A stretch of 64,000 nt of DNA from Arcobacter cloacae (GCF_013201935.1 NZ_CP053833.1:1860001-1924000); one strand, 5' to 3'; positions 46,944 to 54,755 are shown, numbered from the stretch's first letter. Numbers and translations: made by a program. The notes: a model not told the origin generated them from the letters alone.

Positions 46944-48257
46944 TTATAATAAAACATGACATTTCTTGTATTTTTTACCACTACCACAAAAACAAGAATC
47001 ATTTCTTGATATTTTCCTTGTTCTATCTTTTTCTAAAGATAATTTATTAGCTCGCTTAATTAATACTTCTACTAGGTCTTTTGAATTTAAATCTATTCTT
47101 TTCATTTCATTATATTGAACTTTTGCATGTTCATGTAAACCCATGTTTTCAGAAAGAAAATTTCCATAACCAAATCTAGCTTCAAAGAAATCAGCTTTTA
47201 AAGATATTGCTTTTTCATAAAGTTGACATATTTTTTCATTATTTTCTTTACTTCTTGGCTGTGACTTATAATAATTAGTTAAATTAGAATATGCTCTATA
47301 TTCTGTAGGGTCATAAGAGATAATTTTTTCATATTGTTCTTTTGCCTTTTCATAATCATTAAAATGTCCTGAAAATAACACACCTAAATTTAATCTAGCT
47401 TGATTTAATTCGGGAGAAAGTTCAATAGCTTTTTCAAATAATTCTTTTGCTTTTTCAAGGTCTTCCTTTAATTGCAATAATAAAAAGCCATAATTATTTA
47501 ATGATACAAAATTTTTATTATTTAATTCTATTGATTTCTCATAATTATATTTTGCTTTAGGGATGTTTTTTCTATCTTCTGCAATTGATGCTCTTATCCC
47601 ATAAGCTTCTGAAACAGGTTTATTTTCATCAAACCATTTGTCTAACATTGCTTCTTTTTTATCAATATCTTCTTGTAATGCTATTGCTAATAATGAAATA
47701 TAATGAGAAACATCTACTCCACCTAATGATTCTAAAATGGACTTATAATTTTCATTTTTAAGTTCATCAAATTTTATATTCTTTATATCACTAATATATG
47801 ATAGAAATTCATTTATAGTTGAAGCTATATTTTCGATTGCTTTTAATTCTTCAATTTCTTTTATAATAGATGTTGCAGGGAAAGAAGATATTAAAGCTTC
47901 TAATTTTTGTTTTTCATTCTGCCAGTAAGTGGTATATCCTAATCTACCCTCTGAAGTATATATTGAAACCTTATCCACTATAATAGGTAATATTTTATCT
48001 TTAAAATCTTTTTCTTTTAAAATATGTAAAACTTCTTTCATACAATTTTTTGATTTCAAATAACTATCACTTATTAAGATTAATGCAAAATCTGAATTTC
48101 TAATTTCTTCCATAAAACTAGATATACTTGATTTATAATCAATATCGTGAACATCTCTTTTAAAATTAAATTGAACTAGTTCTAAATCTTTTTCAATTTC
48201 ATTTGCTATTTCCATATTTTTCCATGAATATGAAATAAATATATTTTTCTTATTCAT
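46944..48257 (-). CDS. TIR domain - TPR - SEC-C protein
   Basis: 437 residues. The TIR domain (1-150) begins KNIFISYSWKNMEIANEIEKDL and includes SDSYLKSKNCMKEVLHIL, where E75 sits in the S-x-x-C-x-x-E position used by NAD-cleaving TIR enzymes. Residues about 200-390 are TPR repeats (PKAKYNYEKSIELNNKN; EKAKELFEKAIELSPELNQ; EKAKEQYEKIISYDPTE). The last 25 residues form a SEC-C zinc finger (RNDSCFCGSGKKYKKCH). The start overlaps the P1 stop by 8 bases, so it is translated with the precursors. It could be an NAD-consuming effector, or a TIR scaffold; sequence favours the former. Confidence 0.88.
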   Translation of the reverse strand: MNKKNIFISYSWKNMEIANEIEKDLELVQFNFKRDVHDIDYKSSISSFMEEIRNSDFALILISDSYLKSKNCMKEVLHILKEKDFKDKILPIIVDKVSIYTSEGRLGYTTYWQNEKQKLEALISSFPATSIIKEIEELKAIENIASTINEFLSYISDIKNIKFDELKNENYKSILESLGGVDVSHYISLLAIALQEDIDKKEAMLDKWFDENKPVSEAYGIRASIAEDRKNIPKAKYNYEKSIELNNKNFVSLNNYGFLLLQLKEDLEKAKELFEKAIELSPELNQARLNLGVLFSGHFNDYEKAKEQYEKIISYDPTEYRAYSNLTNYYKSQPRSKENNEKICQLYEKAISLKADFFEARFGYGNFLSENMGLHEHAKVQYNEMKRIDLNSKDLVEVLIKRANKLSLEKDRTRKISRNDSCFCGSGKKYKKCHVLL

Positions 48258-48441
48258 TTATAAAAATACCATTATCATAGTCACTATCTTCAATAGTCCT
48301 AGTATTTGTTGTTCCAATTGATTCAATTATAAAATTATCAGTATCTGTATCTTCCATAGTTTTTGTTATAGTTCTTCCATATATCTCTAAATCTTTTTCT
48401 AAATTATTTTCAAAAATAGAAAGAAATGGTTTATTGTTCAT
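48250..48441 (-). CDS. Graspetide precursor P1
   Basis: 63 residues from the ATG at 48441, chosen because MNNKPFLSIFEN then aligns with the starts of the other three precursors; a TTG at 48459 would add six residues. Leader KPFLSIFE resembles the PFFARFL recognition helix of microviridin leaders. Two cores: A, GRTITKTMEDTDTDN, and B, GTTNTRTIEDSDYDN, 21 residues apart. Both fit G-x3-T-x-[TS]-x-E-x2-D-x-D, and both also have Thr six before the Glu. The start overlaps P2 by 11 bases. Confidence 0.8.
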   Translation of the reverse strand: MNNKPFLSIFENNLEKDLEIYGRTITKTMEDTDTDNFIIESIGTTNTRTIEDSDYDNGIFINE

Positions 48442-48640
48442 TATTATATACTTTATCAATTTGGAATAGATTGTCTAAATCTGCATCTTCTAGTGTATTT
48501 GTATACTTTTTCCCTCCAACATCAAAGTTAAGACTAATATCACAATCTGTAACCTCTACTGAATCTGTAAAAGTTCTACCATCAATAGAAATATTATTTT
48601 TAAAGCTCATCTCATAAGATGATAAATAAGGTTTCTTCAT
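48431..48640 (-). CDS. Graspetide precursor P2
   Basis: 69 residues, ATG preceded by AAGGA. Leader MKKPYLSSYEMS. Core A is GRTFTDSVEVTDCDI (Ser replaces one Thr; Val follows Glu) and core B is GKKYTNTLEDADLDN, 22 residues apart. The C-terminal tail (LFQIDKVYNNEQ) is longer than in its paralogues. It starts 5 bases after the P3 stop. Confidence 0.8.
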   Translation of the reverse strand: MKKPYLSSYEMSFKNNISIDGRTFTDSVEVTDCDISLNFDVGGKKYTNTLEDADLDNLFQIDKVYNNEQ

Positions 48641-48645
48641 ACTTT

Positions 48646-48825
48646 TTATTCCTTAATTAAATTATTATCATAATCACTGCCTTCAACTGTTGCTGTACTT
48701 GCCATTCCAAAATCCATAATTATAATATCATTATCTGTATCTTCTATAGTTTCAGTAATTGTTTTTCCATTACAGTTTGATTCATAATTTATCACTTCAT
48801 AGTCTGATAAATAAGGTTTTTTCAT
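48646..48825 (-). CDS. Graspetide precursor P3 (short, easily missed)
   Basis: 59 residues, below the usual cut-off for gene calling. Leader MKKPYLSDYEVIN is identical to P2 and P4 through residue 7. Core A is GKTITETIEDTDND and core B is GMASTATVEGSDYDN, 20 residues apart. GAGGAG precedes its ATG, which overlaps the P4 stop (ATGA). Conservation of the leader and of both cores shows it is a real gene. Confidence 0.82.
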   Translation of the reverse strand: MKKPYLSDYEVINYESNCNGKTITETIEDTDNDIIIMDFGMASTATVEGSDYDNNLIKE

Positions 48826-49022
48826 TTATGTAACTCCTCATTAATAAAATTATTAGGGTCAGTATCTTCTTTAGTAAAAGTATACATTGTTCCTGATACA
48901 ATAATTTGACAATCATAATCTGTATCTTCTAATGATTCAGTATCAGTTCCACCATGAAGTTCTTGATTTTTCTTTAACTGATTAGATTCAATTTCATAAA
49001 ATGAAAGATAAGGCTTTTTCAT
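48822..49022 (-). CDS. Graspetide precursor P4
   Basis: 66 residues. Leader MKKPYLSFYEIES, then a lysine/glutamine linker, core A GGTDTESLEDTDYDC (Ser at the second nucleophile position) and core B GTMYTFTKEDTDPNN (Asn in place of the final Asp). AGGAG precedes the ATG, which overlaps the stop of the upstream membrane-protein gene by four bases. First of the four paralogues in transcription order. Confidence 0.82.
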   Translation of the reverse strand: MKKPYLSFYEIESNQLKKNQELHGGTDTESLEDTDYDCQIIVSGTMYTFTKEDTDPNNFINEELHK

Positions 49023-49867
49023 AAATTACTCCTAAATAAATAAAAACATATAAGAATTGTTGAAAAAATAAGATTCTTAACTAAATAAAACTCTATATTT
49101 TTTATATAACCTATACTTTTCCAAGATTCATAAGAATACCATTTTGAATTCAAATAATAATATTTTAATCTCTTTTTACTTATTTCATCTGAAGTAAAAT
49201 CTTCAAATGTTTCTTTATAAGAACCTTTAACAGTTATAAAATGAATATTAATCAATACAAAATTAATAAAAAGTAGAACTAAATACCAAAATAAAATTTG
49301 CATTAAGATATGTTTTTGAATTGAATCAAGATATAATGATTCTATATTATTTATTTGTGAAAATATTACGGAAGTTATAGCTGCTAATATTGTTATATAA
49401 AAAGTAGCTTTGATAGAAGCAAGATTTTTTGTTTCTTTATATGATTGAATTTCATCTTTTAAAACTTCAACTTGTTTAGATTTTTTTTGATTATTCAAAC
49501 TTTCAACTTCGTTCAAAGTTTTTTCTTTTATAGAAAGAAATTGTTTTTTTGTCACACTTTCATAAGAAATTATTTTAATAAAATTAAATTCTAAATCTTT
49601 TAAAGAGAAAATATAAACTTTATATTGACCAAAAGGAATAAAAAATAAAGAGTATCTATACTTCCCTTTTTCTGATAAATTGATATCTAAATCCATAGTA
49701 TGAAACCTACTATCATCAGATATTTGTAAAAATGGTATATCGGCAATTATATATTTTTTTATAAATTTACAAATTGAATGATTGCATTCATAAATAAATA
49801 GTAACACTATAAGGTATATAGTAAAAATTAATATAAATAAAATGCTATTATAAAATAAGCTATCCAT
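49019..49867 (-). CDS. Membrane protein between graspetide ligase and precursors, function unknown
   Basis: 282 residues. N-terminal helix at about 6-27 (LFILIFTIYLIVLLFIYEC), a roughly 120-residue soluble domain with beta-rich stretch (KGKYRYSLFFIPFGQYKVYIFSL), a coiled coil (EKTLNEVESLNNQKKSKQVE), two further helices at about 150-170 and 185-210, and one near the C-terminus (NLIFSTILICFYLF). No ABC, MFS or protease motif. It overlaps the ligase by 8 bases and P4 by 4. It could export, anchor or sense the peptides; that is inferred from position alone. Confidence 0.6.
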   Translation of the reverse strand: MDSLFYNSILFILIFTIYLIVLLFIYECNHSICKFIKKYIIADIPFLQISDDSRFHTMDLDINLSEKGKYRYSLFFIPFGQYKVYIFSLKDLEFNFIKIISYESVTKKQFLSIKEKTLNEVESLNNQKKSKQVEVLKDEIQSYKETKNLASIKATFYITILAAITSVIFSQINNIESLYLDSIQKHILMQILFWYLVLLFINFVLINIHFITVKGSYKETFEDFTSDEISKKRLKYYYLNSKWYSYESWKSIGYIKNIEFYLVKNLIFSTILICFYLFRSNL

Positions 49868-50756
49868 TCAAATATTCCAATATTTTATTTGATATATCTA
49901 AATTTAATTCATTTTCAAGCCATAACCATTGTCCATTAGGATTACATTCTAGAAAATAATATTGATTATTTTTTACCATATAATCAAAAGCTCCAAAAAT
50001 TAATCCTGTATACTCTAAAAATTCAATACATTCTTTTTTTACAATATCTGGTGTATCAACTAATGTATATTTAACGGACATATCATCTCTCCAATCAACT
50101 TTACTAGAATCAATTCTTACACAATAAAAGAATCCATTAATGTATGTAACTCTTAATTCATAATCCTTTTCAATTTTAGATTGAAAATAAGTAGGACTAA
50201 ACTCTATGTTATTTACTTTTGATGTTAACACATTTGTTAGAATCTTTTTATTTTCTGTAATTTTGCCCATAGACAAAGGTTTTACAATCCACTTATTTAG
50301 CTCTAGCTTATTATTTATGTAGTTTTCATCATTTGTTATAATACTTTTTGGTATTAAAAAGTTAAATTTTTTAGCCAAATGCAACTGATAAACTTTATTT
50401 TCAACTTGTCTAAGTAAAGATGGTTTAGATAAAACTTTCCCATCAAAAGAATCTGCTAGCCCAACTATGAAATTATAAATTTCTTTATGCATAAAATTTC
50501 TATAATTTTCATCATAATCTAGTAAATCAGGCAAAAATATTTTTCTGAAATAAATAGATTTTATACTCTCAAATAGATTGATTAATTTAAAATCATATTC
50601 ATAAAAAATACCATCATCTGTGATTGAGATTTTATATTTATTAATATTATCTAAATTAATTCTAATAAAGAAATATTTACTTTTATATTTATCAATAAGA
50701 ATATCTACAGTTTTATCAAAAGAAGAGGTAATAATCAATATAAACTTTTTTTCCAT
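49860..50756 (-). CDS. Graspetide-type ATP-grasp ligase (MvdC/MvdD-like)
   Basis: 298 residues. Enzymes of this family activate Asp/Glu side chains with ATP and join them to Thr/Ser (ester) or Lys (amide) in a precursor peptide. Family features in order: FILIITSSFDKTVDIL, IYFRK (69-72), ENKVYQLHLAKKFNFLIPKS with N120/K121/Q124, IVKPL (K159), YFQSKIEKDYELRVTYI (R202), VDWRDD (221-225), GAFDYM and FLECNPNGQWLWL (E270, N272, N274, Q276, W277). DWR and NPNGQW are hallmarks of graspetide ligases as opposed to RimK or glutathione synthetase. It shares one base with the TPR gene. Confidence 0.92.
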   Translation of the reverse strand: MEKKFILIITSSFDKTVDILIDKYKSKYFFIRINLDNINKYKISITDDGIFYEYDFKLINLFESIKSIYFRKIFLPDLLDYDENYRNFMHKEIYNFIVGLADSFDGKVLSKPSLLRQVENKVYQLHLAKKFNFLIPKSIITNDENYINNKLELNKWIVKPLSMGKITENKKILTNVLTSKVNNIEFSPTYFQSKIEKDYELRVTYINGFFYCVRIDSSKVDWRDDMSVKYTLVDTPDIVKKECIEFLEYTGLIFGAFDYMVKNNQYYFLECNPNGQWLWLENELNLDISNKILEYLNG

Positions 50757-53700
50757 TATTTACTTAATAACCTTTTCTTATCATTATTTTCTAGTATTTG
50801 TAAAATAAATTCTATATTCATATCAAAATTATTTTCAACTGGTAAATTTACTTTAAGATATTTACCACCAAATTTATTGAAATAATATCTTTTAATTTCT
50901 TTTAACCATCCATAATTATCCATGATTCTAATCAGTTCACATTCTTTTTTTACTAATTGAGAAATATCATTTTTCTTCATAAAATCAATAAGATTTAACA
51001 CATCTTGCTCAGATAAAACATATTTATACTTTTTTGAAAACAAACTAATTTTTAAATCTCTTAATTCATCATAACTTAATATATTTCCAAGTAGTGCTAA
51101 AGAATTACTTATAAAAACTTTATTGTACTTGAACACATCAAACATCATATTATATATTGTATCTTCTGTAATAATTTGAAATTTTTTATTGATTGCAAAA
51201 GAAAAAGCTTGAAATTCTTGACTACCTATATGTTTTGCTAATATTTCATATGAACCTTTTATTGGTAAAATTTCCAAATGGTCATCAATTATTCTCTCAG
51301 CACAATTTTCAAGAATTAATTTTATTAATTTTTGAATTGATATTTTAAACTCTTCAATTTCTTCTTTTGTATTACCATAAAATACAGGTTTAGAATTTTC
51401 TATGTAATCAAATTTTATTGGCATTTTTGTTACATCTAAAGATATTAAATATTCTCTTAACCAATTAATTAGTGTTCTTTGTATAAATACATCTTTTCTT
51501 TCTAATACTTTTTCTAAATATCCAATATGATTCAAAAAAACAATAGATGAAAATGTTAAAATTGTATTAATAGATTCTTCTTTGTAATGTATTTTTCCTG
51601 CATTAAAATTATGTATATTACTTTTAAGTAAAAAAGGTATCAACTCAAAATAATTTTTATAATTACTTTGAGACAAAGGAAATAATCCAATTTCTTTGCC
51701 ATCACTATATCTTTGAAATAAATCTTTTGTATTATCTGTTTGATTTTTCATAAATTTAAATAAATCTTCTAGTGGTTCTTTTTTTGTTTCATCAATTGTT
51801 ATTGGTATGAACATAGGATTATCACATCTAAAAGCAAAAGGACCAACTATTCTATGAAAAAGAGAACTTTTTACAAAATTATCATCCGAAATTTTTAAAA
51901 AGAAATCATTATCATCTATTATTCTAAAACCATAATTTTTTTGATTTTCTTCTAAAATATTATAATTATCTTTTACATAAGTTATGCCATCTTTTTCAAG
52001 ACATAAATTATCATTACATAAAAAAATACATTGATAATTTGTTTTATTAAATTCAGTTTGCATAAAAATATTAGATAAATTAATTTTTAAATTTTTATCT
52101 AATTTATTAATATCTTGTTCTAAAAGCTTTTGATTTAATATTGGTAAAATATTTGAAGCACTTTGCAATAATGTAATTTCATAACCTAATAAAAATAATA
52201 AGTTCTGAATCTCAAAATTATAAACTTCACCAAGTATAGAAGTAAACACTTCTTTTTGTTTTTGGTATTCAAACTTTTCACCTGAATTTGAATAGATAAA
52301 ATGTGCAGTATTTAATACTTCAAACATTGCATTAATATTTTTACTATTTTTATATTCATTATAAAAATAGTTAAAAGCAATATTCAACTTATTATATTTA
52401 GAATAAATTCTTCCTAATATAAAATTCAAGTTATCTTTATTTTGTATTTGTTCTACAAATTGATGAAATGTATCAAATAATAAATCTTTATCATTTTCAC
52501 AAATTTTTAAAGTTTTATATATAATTCCTTCAAATTCATTTTCTTTAAATAAAGCTAATTGTAGATATTCAGTCCGTCTAACTCTTAATAAAAATTTTAT
52601 TGCATCTATCAATCGAGGATAAATACAGTCATTACAAAATTCTAACAACTTGTTTATATCTTTAGAATCAATTTGTTTACTTAAATATAATTGATATTCC
52701 ATATAAGCTAATAATGAATCTATCCCTTTATGTTTATTTTCTTCTAAATATTTTTCGACAGAAATATCAAGTTTTTTATTTGTTGAAATATATCCTGATA
52801 CAAAACAATACAGAACAAATGCATTCTCATATATATAATTTTCATTATTGTTTAAAAAATTTATTACTTGTTTTATTTCCTCTATACTCTTGTTTTTTAC
52901 GAATGAACAATATATTAGCAAATCTTGTAAATCAAATTTTGATTTTAAATGTTCTTGTATATCTGCATGTGAACAGACAATATTTTTTACTTCACAATAT
53001 TGAAAATAATTTCTTATTGGCAATTGTTCTTTATATTGTCCATATATCTCAAAATATTTTTCTTGTTTATCTAAAATTAATAAAATATTTATATAACTTT
53101 CCACTAAACTAAAAATATATTCTTCGCTAAAATATTCTTTATTTCCAAAAATATTGATTAGAAAGTTTTCATATTCTCTTAAAACTTCAAAATCTACACA
53201 ACTTTTCTTCATTAAAAAATGATTTATATTATCCGTTCCATAAAATGTTTGAATAATAAATTTATCAAGATAATTTATTTCACTTTCTTCTAATGCTTTT
53301 TTATAATAGTAGTCTGCTTTTTCAAAACTTTCTTCATCTCCATATTTGTACAATATTGAATAAATATGTCCACCTAATAAATAAAGTTGTTTTTCATAGT
53401 CTTTATTTTTTATTTCTTCATCAAAAATTTCTTTTGCTTTTTGCAAATCCCCACTATTCATATAAAAAACTAAATCAAAATGTCCCTGAGGTTTGCTGTT
53501 TGGTGTATCTATTCTTAATTGTCTAGAAAGCTCAAAAAAAGATATATCTTGTTTCATTGAAAGTAATGTTAATTTTAATTCTTTTAATTTATTATCATGA
53601 TAAGGTTTATAATCATCACTTCTTTCTATAAAAATTAAATTTTCTTCAAATTCTTCATAACATCTAAATTGTCGTAAGAAATCAATTTTTAATAAAAGTA

Positions 53701-53905
53701 AATAATACTTATTTTGTTTGATTTTTTCATTTTCTATTATTAATTTATCTAAAAAAATTATTGCTTCTTCAAATTTGCCTTCATTAAAATCATTTGTTAT
53801 GTGTTCAATAGAAGCTTGGATTTTAGCATTAACTGTAATATTGTTAATTTGTGTATTATTTCCTACTTGAAAAAAATTTTTTATTAAATTAATCATCTGA
53901 TTCAT
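50756..53905 (-). CDS. Large TPR-rich protein, possible C-terminal PIN-like segment, function unknown
   Basis: 1049 residues, mostly helical repeats (NEGKFEEAIIFLDKLIIENEK; FEKADYYYKKALEESE; YNKLNIAFNYFYNEYKN). The N-terminus carries VGNNTQINNITVNAKIQ, an alternating N/Q/hydrophobic stretch like those found at the start of many bacterial multidomain TPR/STAND proteins. Near 900-960, AKHIGSQEFQAFSFAINKKFQIITEDTIYNMMFD faintly resembles a PIN nuclease core; weak evidence. No Walker motif. It ends one base into the ATP-grasp start, so it is an integral part of the graspetide operon. No homologue in known graspetide clusters comes to mind. Confidence 0.7.
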   Translation of the reverse strand: MNQMINLIKNFFQVGNNTQINNITVNAKIQASIEHITNDFNEGKFEEAIIFLDKLIIENEKIKQNKYYLLLLKIDFLRQFRCYEEFEENLIFIERSDDYKPYHDNKLKELKLTLLSMKQDISFFELSRQLRIDTPNSKPQGHFDLVFYMNSGDLQKAKEIFDEEIKNKDYEKQLYLLGGHIYSILYKYGDEESFEKADYYYKKALEESEINYLDKFIIQTFYGTDNINHFLMKKSCVDFEVLREYENFLINIFGNKEYFSEEYIFSLVESYINILLILDKQEKYFEIYGQYKEQLPIRNYFQYCEVKNIVCSHADIQEHLKSKFDLQDLLIYCSFVKNKSIEEIKQVINFLNNNENYIYENAFVLYCFVSGYISTNKKLDISVEKYLEENKHKGIDSLLAYMEYQLYLSKQIDSKDINKLLEFCNDCIYPRLIDAIKFLLRVRRTEYLQLALFKENEFEGIIYKTLKICENDKDLLFDTFHQFVEQIQNKDNLNFILGRIYSKYNKLNIAFNYFYNEYKNSKNINAMFEVLNTAHFIYSNSGEKFEYQKQKEVFTSILGEVYNFEIQNLLFLLGYEITLLQSASNILPILNQKLLEQDINKLDKNLKINLSNIFMQTEFNKTNYQCIFLCNDNLCLEKDGITYVKDNYNILEENQKNYGFRIIDDNDFFLKISDDNFVKSSLFHRIVGPFAFRCDNPMFIPITIDETKKEPLEDLFKFMKNQTDNTKDLFQRYSDGKEIGLFPLSQSNYKNYFELIPFLLKSNIHNFNAGKIHYKEESINTILTFSSIVFLNHIGYLEKVLERKDVFIQRTLINWLREYLISLDVTKMPIKFDYIENSKPVFYGNTKEEIEEFKISIQKLIKLILENCAERIIDDHLEILPIKGSYEILAKHIGSQEFQAFSFAINKKFQIITEDTIYNMMFDVFKYNKVFISNSLALLGNILSYDELRDLKISLFSKKYKYVLSEQDVLNLIDFMKKNDISQLVKKECELIRIMDNYGWLKEIKRYYFNKFGGKYLKVNLPVENNFDMNIEFILQILENNDKKRLLSK

Positions 53906-54089
53906 TATTCATACTATTTTTTTGTTCAGTATTACCTAATTTAAAAAAAGAACTATCACTATTTTCCTGTCTATTTGATTTATCAATTTTTACACTAATT
54001 TTATAAACTTTATTGGCAACAAATACTGTGATTATTAAACCTATAATACTTGCCCAACTTCCTATATCTGATAATGAAATATTTTCCAA
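53889..54089 (-). CDS. Small single-pass membrane protein, first gene of the graspetide operon
   Basis: 66 residues with a TTG start six bases after AGGAG. One transmembrane helix at about 10-30 (GSWASIIGLIITVFVANKVYKI), then a polar Asn/Ser/Asp-rich tail. It overlaps the TPR gene by 17 bases. No known family recognised. It could anchor the TPR protein to the membrane, an inference from coupling only. Confidence 0.6.
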   Translation of the reverse strand: MENISLSDIGSWASIIGLIITVFVANKVYKISVKIDKSNRQENSDSSFFKLGNTEQKNSMNNESDD

Positions 54090-54112
54090 TTATTACTCCT
54101 TGATTTTTATTT

Positions 54113-54145
54113 TTTATACTCTTTATTCTCATATTCAATTAACTT
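54113..54145 (-). promoter_or_regulatory. Candidate promoter of the graspetide operon
   Basis: On the minus strand TATAAA (54118-54113) precedes the TTG start at 54089 by about 24 bases, with TTGAAT further upstream at a rather short spacing. The 54090-54257 gap holds no gene and is the only upstream room for a promoter of the tightly packed operon. Confidence 0.35.
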
Positions 54146-54257
54146 GATGAGAAAAATAAGAGTTCAATTTTAATCTTTCTTAAAATTAATAGTTTTAAAA
54201 TTTATTTTCTACATTTAGCAAATTCTATCGCAATATTTATAATATCAAATTAGTATA

Positions 54258-54755
54258 TTAATCCAATATATTATTTACATCATTTATTGTATTATCAAAA
54301 TTTTTTTCTATATTATTCATTTCAAATCTATAATGTTCATTTATCGCATTTTTATATAACACATAATAAATAATTATACATAAAACAAAAATAATACTAG
54401 AACAAAGGGAATAAATAGAAATTAATAATGCTATACTTAAAATAAAACTAATAACTGATATGAAAAATATGATAGCATATTTTGATTCATTAAACCATTT
54501 TAGAAAAGCTCTTCCATTTTCTAAATCTTTACTACTTGAAAAAATAAATGCACTTGCTGTATTTGAGACTAAACTAATTGAAAAAGTTATAATACAAAGT
54601 GTGGAAATTTTTGATTCCATGAATACTTGTTCCGCACCAATTAAAGCTATAAAAAAAGTCATTGAAACTACTGTTAATGCACTGTAAATCAAAAATTGAT
54701 GTTCTGTAAAACTTTTGCTACTTAATAATGAATTTTTAAGTTCTTCTGTTGTCAT
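54258..54755 (-). CDS. Four-helix membrane protein, function unknown
   Basis: 165 residues with about four transmembrane helices (near 24-42, 50-70, 93-112, 115-135) between charged ends (MTTEELKNSLLSSKSFTEHQ and NNIEKNFDNTINDVNNILD). No family recognised. It lies in the same direction upstream of the graspetide operon but is separated from it by 168 bases, so probably an independent unit. Confidence 0.65.
   Translation of the reverse strand: MTTEELKNSLLSSKSFTEHQFLIYSALTVVSMTFFIALIGAEQVFMESKISTLCIITFSISLVSNTASAFIFSSSKDLENGRAFLKWFNESKYAIIFFISVISFILSIALLISIYSLCSSIIFVLCIIIYYVLYKNAINEHYRFEMNNIEKNFDNTINDVNNILD

Larger units (their letters stand above)
46944..54089 (-). other. Predicted graspetide (omega-ester RiPP) operon with TIR and TPR partners
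   Basis: Eight or more genes in one direction with overlaps of 1-17 bases or gaps of at most 5 bases throughout: small TM protein, 1049-residue TPR protein, ATP-grasp ligase, membrane protein, precursors P4, P3, P2 and P1, and TIR-TPR-SEC-C protein. The ATP-grasp enzyme is of the microviridin MvdC/MvdD type and the precursors have Thr/Ser-rich, Asp/Glu-rich repeated cores behind a conserved leader. No ABC transporter, peptidase or N-acetyltransferase is present. Assigned from motif and context; no product is known. Confidence 0.82.

Noticed and set aside
48250-49022. Tandem similar units could be read as a CRISPR array or simple DNA repeat
   Set aside because: Similarity is at protein level in coding frames with start codons and ribosome sites; DNA repeats are too diverged and lack spacer regularity.
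50756-53905. The 1049-residue protein as an NLR/STAND ATPase
   Set aside because: No Walker A or B motif could be found; only helical repeats and a weak PIN-like patch.
46944-54089. A toxin-antitoxin or lasso/lanthipeptide reading of the small-peptide operon
   Set aside because: There is no LanM/LanB, B/C/E lasso proteins or toxin fold; the ATP-grasp ligase and T/S-E/D cores specifically match graspetides.
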